Part shown: positions 54,097-63,710 of the stretch, one piece after another
Position numbering within the stretch: position 1 is the first letter of the stretch
Layout of the letters: each line of letters begins with the position of its first letter
Origin: an uncultured Arenicella sp.
Lineage (GTDB): Bacteria; Pseudomonadota; Gammaproteobacteria; Arenicellales; Arenicellaceae
Length of the DNA stretch: 64,000 nucleotides
Reading direction: 5' to 3'
Assembly (NCBI GenBank): GCA_938045295.1
Contig: CALINO010000073.1
Span: 19,268 to 83,267 of the forward strand
Made by a program: the position numbers and the translations under genes
Notes under the pieces: generated by a model
What the model was told of the DNA's origin: nothing
What the model saw: the letters and a program-made list of their open reading frames with translations, nothing else
The model's database searches: none

Positions 54097-55623
54097 TTAA
54101 ATTACTTGTATTTCAATAGCCTCAGCAATTTTGCTTTTCCACTTCGCCGGCCCTGTGGTGTGAACCGCTTCGCCTTGAGTGTCTACTGCAACGGTCACCG
54201 GCATGTCTTGCACTTCAAATTCATGTATGGCTTCCATACCAAGTTCAGGAAACGCCACCACTTTAGATGCCGTAATCGCCTTAGAAACCAAATACGCCGC
54301 ACCACCAACCGCCATTAAATAGGCCGATTTGTGCTTAGCAATTGACTCCACCGTGGCTGGACCACGCTCAGCTTTGCCCACCATGCCGATCAGGCCAGTT
54401 TGCTCAAGCATCATGTCGGTAAACTTATCCATACGTGTTGCGGTTGTTGGGCCGGCCGGGCCCACGGCTTCGTCACGCACTGCATCCACGGGGCCAACGT
54501 AGTAAATAAAACGACCGTTAAAGTCAACGCCTTCGGGTAAGCCTTCACCGCTTTCCAATAAGGTTTGAATCTTTTTATGCGCGGCATCACGACCGGTTAA
54601 TAACTTACCCGATAATAATAGCGTTTCACCGGGTTGCCACTGCAACATGTCTTCTTTGGTCACCGTATCTAAGTTAACTTTGCGCGTACTGGGGCCAACA
54701 TCCCAAGTAATTTCCGGCCAATCACTTAACTTAGGCGGAGTTTGTAGCGCTGGGCCACTGCCGTCTAACACAAAATGCGCATGGCGCGTAGCGGCACAGT
54801 TGGGAATCATGGTAACGGGCTTAGAAGCGGCGTGCGTTGGATAATCTTTAATTTTCACATCCAATACCGTGGTTAAACCGCCCAAACCTTGCGCACCAAT
54901 ACCCAACTGATTCACTTTTTCAAACAATTCAAGGCGCAATTCTTCTAATCGACTGTTGGGGCCTCGCTTAATCAATTCGTGAATATCAATCGGCTCCATC
55001 AACACTTCTTTCGCCAGTACGGCTGACTTTTCAGCCGTACCGCCAACCCCGATACCCAACATACCCGGAGGGCACCAACCCGCGCCCATGGTTGGTACGG
55101 TCTTTAACACCCAGTCGACCAACGAGTCGCTTGGGTTTAGCATTACCATTTTTGATTTGTTCTCAGAGCCGCCACCTTTGGCTGCGACGTCAATTTCAAC
55201 TTTGTCACCCTCAACGATTTCATAATGAATCACTGCGGGGGTGTTGTCTTTGGTGTTTTTACGTGCGCCTAAGGGGTCATCTAAAATAGAGGCACGCAGT
55301 ACGTTATCAGGGTGTAAATACGCACGGCGTACACCTTCGTTAATCATTTGCGTTAATGAGATTTCAGCATCCCAAGAAACCTCCATGCCCACTTTTGCAA
55401 ACACGGTCACAATGCCAGTATCCTGACAAATAGGCCTGCGGCCTTCGGCACACATACGTGAGTTAATCAAAATTTGCGCCATCGCATCTTTCGACGCCTG
55501 CGACTCTTCTCGCTGATACGCTTCGTGCATCGCGTCAACGAAATCTTTAGGGTGGTAGTAGGAAATAAACTGCAGTGCATCGGCAACACTGGCAATAACA
55601 TCATCTTGTTTAATTGTGCTCAT
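54097..55623 (-). CDS. fumA: Class I fumarate hydratase ([4Fe-4S])
   Basis: 508 residues from ATG 55623 (alternatives ATG 55629 and 55716 add only N-terminal residues without homology). Iron-sulphur hydratase interconverting fumarate and malate in the TCA cycle. Cluster Cys candidates: RPICQDTG (Cys66), GAGWCPPGMLGIGVGG and IPNCAATRHAHFV. The tail has GPTTATRMDKF, MVGKAERG and AVGGAAYLV typical of class I enzymes, with both alpha- and beta-like parts in one chain. It is oxygen-sensitive in known members. Divergent from proS across about 230 bp. Confidence 0.93.
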   Translation of the reverse strand: MSTIKQDDVIASVADALQFISYYHPKDFVDAMHEAYQREESQASKDAMAQILINSRMCAEGRRPICQDTGIVTVFAKVGMEVSWDAEISLTQMINEGVRRAYLHPDNVLRASILDDPLGARKNTKDNTPAVIHYEIVEGDKVEIDVAAKGGGSENKSKMVMLNPSDSLVDWVLKTVPTMGAGWCPPGMLGIGVGGTAEKSAVLAKEVLMEPIDIHELIKRGPNSRLEELRLELFEKVNQLGIGAQGLGGLTTVLDVKIKDYPTHAASKPVTMIPNCAATRHAHFVLDGSGPALQTPPKLSDWPEITWDVGPSTRKVNLDTVTKEDMLQWQPGETLLLSGKLLTGRDAAHKKIQTLLESGEGLPEGVDFNGRFIYYVGPVDAVRDEAVGPAGPTTATRMDKFTDMMLEQTGLIGMVGKAERGPATVESIAKHKSAYLMAVGGAAYLVSKAITASKVVAFPELGMEAIHEFEVQDMPVTVAVDTQGEAVHTTGPAKWKSKIAEAIEIQVI

Positions 55624-55849
55624 AATCATGCGGGAGTAGACAAAACTGGCCGCAATTCTACCAAACTTCGGCGCCAACCACTGAATTGAACTCGCCAATA
55701 ATAAGAATAAACGCATTTCTGCCGATATTTAGCACCCACGGCTCTAATTTTGGCGGCTTTTAAGATAGAATCGACGGTTCGTTTTTACTCTGGCAAATGC
55801 GTAAGCAACTCACTCGCAGCCATAACCCACTGACTCACTACTTACATCG

Positions 55850-57583
55850 ATGCGTACTAGCCGTTTTTTATTGTCGACCTTAAAAGAAACCCCTGCCGAT
55901 GCTGAAATCATCAGCCATCAGTTGATGCTGCGTGCCGGCATGATTCGTAAAGTAGCCGCCGGTATTTATAACTGGTTACCATTGGGGCTGCGCGTATTGC
56001 GCAAAGTTGAAAACGTGGTGCGCGACGAAATGAACGACGCTGGCGCGCAAGAATTATTGATGCCAGCGGTGCAACCGGCTGAGTTATGGCAACAGTCTGG
56101 CCGCTGGGAAATGTACGGTGGTGAGCTATTGCGCATGAATGACCGCCATCAACGCGATTTTTGCTACGGCCCAACACACGAAGAAGTCATTACCTCATTA
56201 ATGAGCAATGAAATTCGCAGCTACAAGCAATTGCCTGCCAACTTCTACCAAATTCAAACCAAGTTTCGTGACGAGCGCCGACCAAGATTTGGGGTTATGC
56301 GCGCGCGTGAATTTGTCATGAAAGACGCTTATTCATTTCACCTAACTCAAGACAGCTTGCAAGAAACCTACGAGGTTATGCACACCGCTTACAGTAATAT
56401 TTTTAGCCGTTTAGGCTTAGGCTTTCGCGCGGTTGAAGCCGACACAGGCAGCATTGGCGGTAATGCATCGCATGAATTTCATGTTCTGGCCGACTCTGGC
56501 GAAGACGCAATCGCGGTGTGTGACAAGCACCAATACGCCGCCAACGTAGAGCTGGCCGAAGCATTGGCCATTCGCGGCGAACGGCCTACGGCTAACGCTG
56601 ACCTGAGTAAAGTTGAAACCCCAGACAAACACAGCATTGACGAAGTGGCTGAGTTTCTTAATGTTGCCAGCACAGACACCGTTAAAACGTTATTGGTTGT
56701 TGGCGAAGAACATGAGGTGGTTGCGCTGGTTTTACGTGGCGACCATGAACTTAATGAACTCAAAGCAGAAAAGCACCCTCTGGTGAAAGCCCCACTCACA
56801 TGGGCCAGCGACGAACAAATAAACGCCGTTGCAGGTTGCTCTGCGGGCTCCATTGGTACGGTGGAATTATCGGTGCCGGTGATCGCTGACCGCTCAGCGG
56901 CTAACTTGGCTGACTTTGTGTGTGGTGCCAATGAAGATGGCTTTCATTATACGGGCGTTAATTGGGCGCGCGACTGCGCAGAGCCTGAGGTGTTTGACCT
57001 GCGCAAAGTTCAAGCCGGTGATCTGTGCGCACGCGCAGATGCCACAAGCGCAGCCAATGACGACGACGTATTGTCCATCACACGCGGCATTGAAGTGGGC
57101 CATATTTTCCAACTAGGCACCAAATACAGCGAAGCCATGAACGCCACTTGCCTTGACCAAAACGGAAAAGCCGCGGTCATGCCAATGGGCTGTTACGGTA
57201 TTGGTGTGTCTCGCATTGTGGCGGCCGCAATCGAGCAAAACCACGATGAGCGTGGCATCATTTGGCCAACAGCAATGGCGCCATTTCAATTGGTCATCAC
57301 CCCCATTGGCTACAACAAGTCTGATGAAGTCAAACAGGCTTGCGACCGACTGTATGCCGAACTTAAAGACTTAGGCATTGACGTATTGCTCGACGATCGC
57401 AATGAACGCCCAGGCATTATGTTTGCCGACGCAGATTTGATGGGCATTCCACACCGAGTGGTCATTGGCGCTAAAAGCTTACAAAACCAGCAAGTGGAAT
57501 ATAAAAAACGAGGCGCAGAGTCGGCGCAAGACTTGCCAATCGAAAACATCACGGCTTGGCTGGATACAGAAATTAGAGGGTAA
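55850..57583 (+). CDS. proS: ProS, prolyl-tRNA synthetase (bacterial type with editing domain)
   Basis: 577 residues, as usual for the bacterial form (about 572). Class II synthetase: motif 2 [17 protein letters not shown], with [14 protein letters not shown] before it; the editing (YbaK-like, INS) domain lies at about 225-395 ([19 protein letters not shown] and the conserved LKAEK segment); motif 3 [17 protein letters not shown] and IIWP; and a C-terminal anticodon-binding domain. It is followed after 4 nt by the lytic transglycosylase gene, whose ribosome-binding site lies within proS. Confidence 0.96.
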   Translation: MRTSRFLLSTLKETPADAEIISHQLMLRAGMIRKVAAGIYNWLPLGLRVLRKVENVVRDEMNDAGAQELLMPAVQPAELWQQSGRWEMYGGELLRMNDRHQRDFCYGPTHEEVITSLMSNEIRSYKQLPANFYQIQTKFRDERRPRFGVMRAREFVMKDAYSFHLTQDSLQETYEVMHTAYSNIFSRLGLGFRAVEADTGSIGGNASHEFHVLADSGEDAIAVCDKHQYAANVELAEALAIRGERPTANADLSKVETPDKHSIDEVAEFLNVASTDTVKTLLVVGEEHEVVALVLRGDHELNELKAEKHPLVKAPLTWASDEQINAVAGCSAGSIGTVELSVPVIADRSAANLADFVCGANEDGFHYTGVNWARDCAEPEVFDLRKVQAGDLCARADATSAANDDDVLSITRGIEVGHIFQLGTKYSEAMNATCLDQNGKAAVMPMGCYGIGVSRIVAAAIEQNHDERGIIWPTAMAPFQLVITPIGYNKSDEVKQACDRLYAELKDLGIDVLLDDRNERPGIMFADADLMGIPHRVVIGAKSLQNQQVEYKKRGAESAQDLPIENITAWLDTEIRG

Positions 57584-57587
57584 TATT

Positions 57588-58277
57588 GTGCATTGGGTAG
57601 GTACAAACACAGCATTCAGCAAGAGCATTCGCTTGAACAGCAAGCGAATGCTCGCTATCGCCTGTCTATTCGCCAGTGTAGCCACTCAACACATTAGCGC
57701 TGCGCCCAACCCTGAATTAATTCAAGCATTACAGCAAGAAACCCACGACCGCCACACCAACACCACCGATCTGGCGGCACTGGTTTGGTTGTCGAGCATG
57801 TCAGCCAACCTAGAAAAACGCATTCCAAACCATTTTTATCGAATTCGCTTATTAAGTTCGATTTATCAAGAGTCTAAGGCGCAAGGCCTAGACCCTCAGT
57901 TAGTGCTGGCATTAATAGAAGTGGAAAGTAATTTTAATCGCAATGCCTTATCGCACGCGGGCGCGCAGGGCTTGATGCAAGTCATGCCGTTTTGGAAAAA
58001 GGAAATTGGCCAGACCAGCGATGACTTATTCAACCCACTAACCAGCATCAAATATGGCTGCCAAATATTACGCCACTACTTTGACCGATACCCAGACGCA
58101 AACGAAGCCTTAGCCGCCTACAACGGCTCTCGCGGGCGCGACACTTACCCCAACAAGGTAATGAAGCGCTTAAAACGAAGCTGGCAATATAGCGACGACA
58201 GCCTCAACAGTCGCGAGCTAAAGTGGGCCAACAACGACCTGCAAGATAACGATAAGAGCGTGGGAGCCATACCCTAG
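57588..58277 (+). CDS. Lytic transglycosylase (SLT domain)
   Basis: A GTG start at 57588 is supported by GAGGG 7 nt upstream and the 4-nt gap to proS; longer frames have no support. 229 residues with a signal peptide (MLAIACLFASVATQHISA, cleaved around AAP). The SLT domain has catalytic Glu in ALIEVESNFNRNALS, then AGAQGLMQVMPFW and NEALAAYNGSRGRD. It cleaves peptidoglycan glycan strands in the periplasm. A 13-bp perfect inverted repeat lies inside the first 70 nt of the coding sequence (separate entry). Confidence 0.87.
   Translation: MHWVGTNTAFSKSIRLNSKRMLAIACLFASVATQHISAAPNPELIQALQQETHDRHTNTTDLAALVWLSSMSANLEKRIPNHFYRIRLLSSIYQESKAQGLDPQLVLALIEVESNFNRNALSHAGAQGLMQVMPFWKKEIGQTSDDLFNPLTSIKYGCQILRHYFDRYPDANEALAAYNGSRGRDTYPNKVMKRLKRSWQYSDDSLNSRELKWANNDLQDNDKSVGAIP
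57623..57653 (+). repeat. 13-bp perfect inverted repeat inside the transglycosylase start
   Basis: GAGCATTCGCTTG (57623-57635), AACAG loop, CAAGCGAATGCTC (57641-57653). It encodes part of the signal-peptide n-region. A stem this stable so near a start codon could slow initiation or act as an RNA site, or be chance. Confidence 0.7.
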
Positions 58278-58313
58278 GGCTTACAAGCTGGGCATACGAT
58301 TAAAGCGTTTACG

Positions 58314-59237
58314 TTAACGTTCTAACTGTTCAGACAACTGCTTAGACAGTTGATCTTTTTCTTGTTTTGAAGCGCCGCCAATTTTATCTAACAGGGTATT
58401 TTCAAGCAGTTTTTTCTGTTGCAAAACGGCCACCACCTCAGCGCCAAACAAAGCCACTACCCAAGACAAGTACACCCAGATCAAAAATACGGGCAATGTG
58501 GATAAGGCGCCATAGACCACCTCGTAATTAGCCAAATTACCAATGTAATAACGAAAGCCCGCCTTGGTCAGCTCAAACAAGCACACAGCAACTAACGCCC
58601 CCACTAAAGCATGCACAAGGCTGACTCTTACGTTAGGCATGATTAAGTAGAGCAACATAAACGCCAACATTTCCAATAAAAATGGCAGCATTACAACGCC
58701 GGCCGAATTCACTTGCTGCGCATAGCCGTCTACCGCCCCAGCCGCTAATGCCAATAAATAACCAGAAATCGTTAAACTGGCGCCCATCATAATTGGGCCT
58801 AAAGAAACCAACGCCCAATAAACCGTTAACCGTGACGTCATGTTACGGCCTTTTTTAACGCGCCATACGTCATTGAATGAGGATTCAATATTTGACAACA
58901 GCAATAAGGCGGTTAGAAAAAAGGAAAACAAACCTAAGGCGGTTAAACGCCCCACTTGCCCCGAAAATTGCTCCAGATAGGATCTGACGTCATCGCCAGC
59001 CGTGGGCACCAAAAATTTATAAATGAAATTTTCTAATGAACTGCCTAATTGCTCTGTGCCTGCAAACAATGAAAACACCGACAACGCAATGGCCATCATT
59101 GGCGCTAACGCCAACAAGGAACTGAACGCCAATGCGGCCGCATGCCGTGGCAAGCGATCTGAATTAAAACGCTTGATCACCGAAATTGGCACTTCAAACG
59201 TTTGTATTAATACGGTCTTTATCGAATAATCAGCCAT
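58314..59237 (-). CDS. YihY/BrkB-family inner-membrane protein
   Basis: 307 residues from ATG 59237 (an in-frame ATG at 59255 adds six). Six or so transmembrane segments: for example AAALAFSSLLALAPMMAIAL (about 32-52), LGLFSFFLTALLLLSN, ALVSLGPIMMGASLTISGYL, MLPFLLEMLAFMLLYLIM, VGALVAVCLFEL and VFLIWVYLSWVVALFG. The SFNDVW signature and the C-terminal FGAEV are typical. Older names (rbn/BrkB) are misleading: it is not RNase BN. Role unclear. It is convergent with the transglycosylase and divergent from arsC. Confidence 0.88.
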   Translation of the reverse strand: MADYSIKTVLIQTFEVPISVIKRFNSDRLPRHAAALAFSSLLALAPMMAIALSVFSLFAGTEQLGSSLENFIYKFLVPTAGDDVRSYLEQFSGQVGRLTALGLFSFFLTALLLLSNIESSFNDVWRVKKGRNMTSRLTVYWALVSLGPIMMGASLTISGYLLALAAGAVDGYAQQVNSAGVVMLPFLLEMLAFMLLYLIMPNVRVSLVHALVGALVAVCLFELTKAGFRYYIGNLANYEVVYGALSTLPVFLIWVYLSWVVALFGAEVVAVLQQKKLLENTLLDKIGGASKQEKDQLSKQLSEQLER

Positions 59238-59260
59238 AAGGTAATTGAAACACAAAAGTC

Positions 59261-59611
59261 ATGGATATCATTCTCTATCATAACCCAAGGTGCTCGAAGT
59301 CGCGCCAAACACTTCAACTAATTCAAGAACATGGGGTAAACCCTACGGTGGTTGAGTACTTAAAAAAACCACCCTCTCACCAACAATTGGATAGCCTATT
59401 GCGTGGCCTGTCGATGGAGCCGCGCGATCTGATGCGCACTAAAGAGGCGGAATACAGCGAGCTTGGCTTAGACAACCCCGATTTAAGTCGCGACCAACTG
59501 ATTGACGCTATGATCAGCACGCCCAAATTAATAGAGCGCCCGATTTTAATCGTCGGCGATGAGATTGCCATTGGCCGCCCGCCCGAGAACGTGCTGTCTA
59601 TTTTGCCTTAA
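59261..59611 (+). CDS. arsC: ArsC-family arsenate reductase (glutaredoxin-dependent)
   Basis: 116 residues. Catalytic Cys in NPRCSKSRQTL (Cys11), LSMEPRDLMRTKE with the conserved Arg region, and the later RPILIVGDEIAIGRPPE. The size and single catalytic Cys match the glutaredoxin-linked ArsC family. No arsB, acr3 or arsR gene is nearby, so its physiological role might be general arsenate detoxification or something else. It matches the Pseudomonas neighbourhood (arsC near hda). Confidence 0.88.
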   Translation: MDIILYHNPRCSKSRQTLQLIQEHGVNPTVVEYLKKPPSHQQLDSLLRGLSMEPRDLMRTKEAEYSELGLDNPDLSRDQLIDAMISTPKLIERPILIVGDEIAIGRPPENVLSILP

Positions 59612-59657
59612 TGGCTGGCAACAAAAATATCGAAGCTAGAAAGAGGCGCTGGAGATA

Positions 59658-60365
59658 CTAGCGGCTGCTAAGCAGCCCTTGTAAAAATGGAATCGTCACT
59701 TTTCGTTTTTCAGCCAACGAAGCCTTATCAATTTTTTCCAGCAGCGCAAACAGTTCACTCGTGTCTCGTGTGGCACGAGTGACCAAATACTTGAGAACCT
59801 CATTACTGACCGTTAAGCCTCGATGATCGGCTCGCATTTGCAAGGCATGAAAGCGTTGTTGATCATCCATCTCTTGCATTGAATAAATTAAACCACTGGA
59901 TAAACGGCTCACCAAATCGGTGATGCAAAACTCACTGACTTCGGGCGCTTGCTTAGCACTGACAATTAACTGACCACCGGCGTGTTTAATCTGCTCAAAC
60001 AAGGTGAACAGCTGCCTTTCTTTGGCGTTATCCCCCGCCCACGCTTGAATGTTGTCAATGCAGACAATGCCATTTACGTTAACCACTTCTAATACGTCTG
60101 GGGTAACGTAAGCGTCAAGCAACGATAAATAACTGGTGGTTTTCTCTGCGTGGCTGGCCATACGCGTCACGGCATAAAGTAAATGGCTTTTGCCACACCC
60201 TTCGGGGCCATAGTAATAGATGACCTTGCCGTCACTGTGCGAGACCGCTGATTTAAGGGCGGCGACCAGTTCCGAGTTGTCACCAACCCAAAAATTTTCA
60301 AAACTAGGCTTATCATCACCCGCTAACGCAAACGCGAGCTGCCCACCCACTAAGTTTTGGCTCAT
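59658..60365 (-). CDS. hda: Hda, DnaA regulatory inactivator (AAA+)
   Basis: 235 residues. The N-terminal QLAFAL (about 9-14) resembles the clamp-binding motif of Hda, which with the sliding clamp stimulates ATP hydrolysis on DnaA. AAA+ core: YYYGPEGCGKSHLLYAV (Walker A) and VCIDNIQAWAG (Walker B); VSRLSSGLIYSM contains the box VII Arg. It is short, without DnaA's DNA-binding domain. The start overlaps the CDP-alcohol phosphatidyltransferase stop by 4 nt. Confidence 0.92.
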   Translation of the reverse strand: MSQNLVGGQLAFALAGDDKPSFENFWVGDNSELVAALKSAVSHSDGKVIYYYGPEGCGKSHLLYAVTRMASHAEKTTSYLSLLDAYVTPDVLEVVNVNGIVCIDNIQAWAGDNAKERQLFTLFEQIKHAGGQLIVSAKQAPEVSEFCITDLVSRLSSGLIYSMQEMDDQQRFHALQMRADHRGLTVSNEVLKYLVTRATRDTSELFALLEKIDKASLAEKRKVTIPFLQGLLSSR

Positions 60366-60919
60366 TTCATATTCTCTTGTTCAGACATATTGGTGGCTTC
60401 TTTCGAGCCGATATACACATAAGCCAAACCGCTTAAAACACTGGTGAGAGCCACGCAAAGCCCTAATAAATGTATCAGGCTGTCGTATTCCACTTGCCAA
60501 CTCAGTGTGGCTAAAACCATCACGATATAGAAAATTTGCAAACACGTATTAAGCTTTGAAATGGCCAATGGACGCATTTTCATCGATGAGAAAAACAAAA
60601 TTAACAGCAAGTTACCACCGACAATCACAATGTCACGAAAAACCACCACCACCATCAACCAAAACGGCACCACTTCAAGCACCGATAACATAACGTAACT
60701 GGTCACCAATAGCACTTTATCGGCAAGAGGGTCGAGAATCGAACCTAAATAGGTTTGCGCGTTATAACGTTTGGCAATGTAACCGTCCAAGCCGTCGGTT
60801 ATTCCAGCCACAACAAACACACATAAAGACCAGCCATACTGTTGGTTTTGCAATAAAACCACCAGCCATGGCACTAAGCCAATGCGAGCCAATGTGAGTA
60901 AATTCGGAATATAAATCAT
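60362..60919 (-). CDS. CDP-alcohol phosphatidyltransferase (PgsA-like)
   Basis: 185 residues from ATG 60919 (MIYIPNLLTLARI, the usual PgsA-like start); a GTG at 60973 would add an unsupported 18-residue extension. The CDP-alcohol motif is visible as TDGLDGYIAKRYNAQTYLG followed by SILDPLADK. Several transmembrane segments. In this family it makes phosphatidylglycerophosphate from CDP-diacylglycerol and glycerol-3-phosphate; whether it is the main pgsA or a paralogue cannot be told. Its stop overlaps the hda start (ATGA). Confidence 0.88.
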   Translation of the reverse strand: MIYIPNLLTLARIGLVPWLVVLLQNQQYGWSLCVFVVAGITDGLDGYIAKRYNAQTYLGSILDPLADKVLLVTSYVMLSVLEVVPFWLMVVVVFRDIVIVGGNLLLILFFSSMKMRPLAISKLNTCLQIFYIVMVLATLSWQVEYDSLIHLLGLCVALTSVLSGLAYVYIGSKEATNMSEQENMK

Positions 60920-61058
60920 AAATTGCGCTTTTTCTGCTGAGAACGGATTATCACTGGCTTTTATTCGATACACAATAGCCTTTTAAAGCGCTACAATACG
61001 CGCAAAATTTCCCCGCCGGCTGAGCCTAATGCTCAATCGGCTCATTTTGGAGCTTGAC

Positions 61059-62102
61059 GTGTCTGATTCGAATAAACCACAGTCTCTTTCTTACCGCGAT
61101 GCTGGCGTTGATATTGATGCCGGCGATGCGTTTATTGATGTTATCAAACCGGTTGCAAAACGCACCCAACGTGAAGGCTGCTTAAGCGGGCTCGGTGGTT
61201 TTGGTGCACTTTTTCAAGTGCCGCAAAACTACAAAGAACCCATATTAGTGTCAGGCACTGACGGAGTTGGCACCAAATTAAAATTGGCGTTCGATTTAAA
61301 CAAGCACGACACCATCGGCATCGACTTAGTGGCGATGTGCGTGAATGATGTCATCGTGCAAGGTGCCGAGCCTCTTTTCTTTTTAGATTACTTTGCTACC
61401 GGAAAATTAACTCCCGACGTTGCCGCTCAAGTTGTTGAAGGCATTGGCGAAGGTTGCGTTCAAGCCAATGCGGCACTGATTGGCGGTGAAACCGCAGAAA
61501 TGCCGGGCATGTACTCGGATGGCGAATACGACTTGGCTGGTTTTTGTGTCGGTGCCGTAGAAAAAGCAGAAATCATTGACGGCACTAAAGTAAAAGCTGG
61601 CGATACTCTGATTGGCTTAGCATCAACTGGGGCTCATTCAAACGGTTACTCATTGATACGCAAAGTCATCGACACTTACCAAGTGCCATTAAGCACTGAA
61701 ATTGGCGGTAAGCCGTTGGCTGAAGCCGTGTTGGCACCGACTAAAATTTACGTACGTTCAATCCTTTCGCTAATGAAAGAAATGGACGTTAATGCATTGG
61801 CTCACATTACTGGCGGCGGCATTCCCGGTAACTTAAATCGTGTTTTACCGGAAAACTGCCATGCGGTGGTGCAAGAGTCTGCTTGGCAATGGCCTGAGCT
61901 TTTCACTTGGCTAATGAACACCGCCAATATTGAAAAGCAAGAAATGTACCGCACCTTCAACTGCGGTGTTGGCATGATTTTGGCGGTGGATTCCGACAAA
62001 GCCGATGCGGCCATTGCGCATTTAAATGCGGCCGGTGAAACCGCATTTATTGTGGGCGAAATCAAAGACGGAGCGTCTGAGCAACAAGTACACATTGTTT
62101 AG
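61059..62102 (+). CDS. purM: PurM, phosphoribosylaminoimidazole synthetase
   Basis: A GTG start at 61059 with GGAG 6-7 nt upstream gives 347 residues, as in E. coli (345); the ATG at 61029 adds ten residues ahead of the known start. It makes AIR from FGAM with ATP in purine synthesis. Motifs: [12 protein letters not shown], the substrate and ATP loop [18 protein letters not shown]-type [33 protein letters not shown] and [16 protein letters not shown]. All look intact. purN follows after 9 bp. Confidence 0.96.
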   Translation: MSDSNKPQSLSYRDAGVDIDAGDAFIDVIKPVAKRTQREGCLSGLGGFGALFQVPQNYKEPILVSGTDGVGTKLKLAFDLNKHDTIGIDLVAMCVNDVIVQGAEPLFFLDYFATGKLTPDVAAQVVEGIGEGCVQANAALIGGETAEMPGMYSDGEYDLAGFCVGAVEKAEIIDGTKVKAGDTLIGLASTGAHSNGYSLIRKVIDTYQVPLSTEIGGKPLAEAVLAPTKIYVRSILSLMKEMDVNALAHITGGGIPGNLNRVLPENCHAVVQESAWQWPELFTWLMNTANIEKQEMYRTFNCGVGMILAVDSDKADAAIAHLNAAGETAFIVGEIKDGASEQQVHIV

Positions 62103-62111
62103 TCTAGTCGA

Positions 62112-62762
62112 ATGAAACAGACCATTAAGGCCGCCGTATTAATTTCCGGCGGCGGCAGTAATTTACAGGCGTTCATTGACCAAGTTGCGCAAGGCACACT
62201 GAATATAGAAATAAGCTTGGTGGTCAGCAATGTGGCCGACGCCTACGGCTTAGAGCGTGCGCGCAACGCCAACATTGAGCATGACTGCATTGATCATAAG
62301 GCCTATTCCAGTCGCGAGGCTTTTGACCAAGCGCTGATGGCACGCATTGATCAAGTGCAGCCGGATATTGTTATCTTGGCTGGCTTTATGCGCATTTTAA
62401 CCGCCGAGTTTGTTAATCATTATGCAAACCGCCTTGTTAATATTCACCCTTCTTTGCTGCCTAAATTCACTGGGGTGAACACCCACCAGCGCGCCATTGA
62501 CGCCGGCGAGCAATGGCACGGGGCAAGCATTCACTTTGTCATCCCTGAGTTGGATGCTGGGCCGGTCATTTTGCAGGGGCGCTTGCCCATTACACCCAAA
62601 GATGACGCTGAATCATTACAGCAACGCATTCACAAAATTGAGCATCAACTCTACCCACTTGCCATACAGTGGTTTGCGCAAAACCGCTTAAGCATTGAAA
62701 ACGACCAAGTATTACTAGATGGTGAAACTTCTGCACAACAGTTGCAAACTTTTGACCTCTGA
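62112..62762 (+). CDS. purN: PurN, phosphoribosylglycinamide formyltransferase
   Basis: 216 residues. Transfers the formyl group from 10-formyl-THF to GAR. GGGSNLQAF (phosphate loop), LAGFMRILT, the catalytic NIHPSLLP (Asn, His) and ELDAGPVILQ (Asp) are all present. KFTGVNTHQRAIDAGE has GVNTH where most PurN have GLHTH or GAHA, a small variation near the folate site. It is cotranscribed with purM, a common pairing. Confidence 0.94.
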   Translation: MKQTIKAAVLISGGGSNLQAFIDQVAQGTLNIEISLVVSNVADAYGLERARNANIEHDCIDHKAYSSREAFDQALMARIDQVQPDIVILAGFMRILTAEFVNHYANRLVNIHPSLLPKFTGVNTHQRAIDAGEQWHGASIHFVIPELDAGPVILQGRLPITPKDDAESLQQRIHKIEHQLYPLAIQWFAQNRLSIENDQVLLDGETSAQQLQTFDL

Positions 62763-62805
62763 GCTAGCGTATTAGCGGTTTCAACTTTTCGGGTGGGTAC
62801 TGCTC

Positions 62806-63660
62806 TTGTTTACTAAATGGCCAACTGTTGACAGCAGCAAGCGCTGCCAACAAACATTGGATTGCAATTCTGTTATTGGGAATATAGCGGCCTGCGCGGC
62901 TGTGTTTACGCTATGTCGAACACGTCTTTTCACAGCGCTTACCTTTTTAGCGCTCACTATGATGAACTCTACGGTGTCTGCAAATAACGACTCTGAATTA
63001 CTCTCGCCCCTTAAGCCGGTTTCAATCGAATACAAAATTCGCATCAGCAAATTTGGCAATGCCACGTTAGGAAAAGTAAAAAGCGTACTGAGCACCACCG
63101 ACACGGGCTACTCCATCAAGTCAGTGACTCAAGCTCAAGGTATGGCGCTGCTGTTAATGCAAAGCAACCGCCAAGAGTCGTGCGAGTTTGAAATCGTAAA
63201 TGGCCGTGCTGTCGCGCGAAGCTATAACGGCGGCACCATTAAAGAAACCGAGTATTCGGTTGATTATGACTGGGGCAACCGCAAGGTAAATTTAAACGAG
63301 AACAAAGGCGCGCAAGAGTCTTTAGACATGCCTCAAGGCTATGTGGTCGACAACTGCATTATGTGGTTTGCCACCGCTTTACTAAAAGGTGACATTTCAA
63401 AAGACGAAGGTATCTACGTTGTCGATGGGCGATCGAAACGCATACGTGGTTACAAATTGCGCTCCAGCGAAGAAGAAATCATTAACACCAACTTGGGCGA
63501 TAAAAAAACCATCAAAATGGTGCTTGAACGCGAACTCAGACCCAATCGAACCTTAACCTTTTGGTTGTCTATAGAGGATCAGTATTTGCCCGTGCGCATC
63601 GAAGAGTCGAGAAAGTCTCGCACCACGACGTTTGAAATATCACAATTAGACAAAGCCTAG
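62806..63660 (+). CDS. DUF3108 periplasmic protein
   Basis: The 284-residue open frame begins at TTG 62806; a GTG at 62902 may be the real start, because a signal peptide (about TRLFTALTFLALTMMNSTVSA, cleaved before NNDSE) begins just after it and neither start has a clear ribosome-binding site. The mature part has the DUF3108 beta-rich fold: VSIEYKIRISKFGNATLGK, YVVDNCIMWFATALLKGD and TFWLSIEDQYLPVRIE. A gene of this type follows purN in Pseudomonas. The function is unknown; envelope location is inferred. Confidence 0.75.
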   Translation: MFTKWPTVDSSKRCQQTLDCNSVIGNIAACAAVFTLCRTRLFTALTFLALTMMNSTVSANNDSELLSPLKPVSIEYKIRISKFGNATLGKVKSVLSTTDTGYSIKSVTQAQGMALLLMQSNRQESCEFEIVNGRAVARSYNGGTIKETEYSVDYDWGNRKVNLNENKGAQESLDMPQGYVVDNCIMWFATALLKGDISKDEGIYVVDGRSKRIRGYKLRSSEEEIINTNLGDKKTIKMVLERELRPNRTLTFWLSIEDQYLPVRIEESRKSRTTTFEISQLDKA

Positions 63661-63710
63661 GCTGATCTAGAAATCTAAATTCAGAAATAAACCTACAGAC
63701 AAGACAAGAT

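Noticed and set aside
58314..59237. RNase BN identity for the YihY/BrkB protein
   Set aside because: The sequence is a multi-pass membrane protein; RNase BN is a different, metallo-beta-lactamase-type enzyme, so the old name was a mis-assignment.
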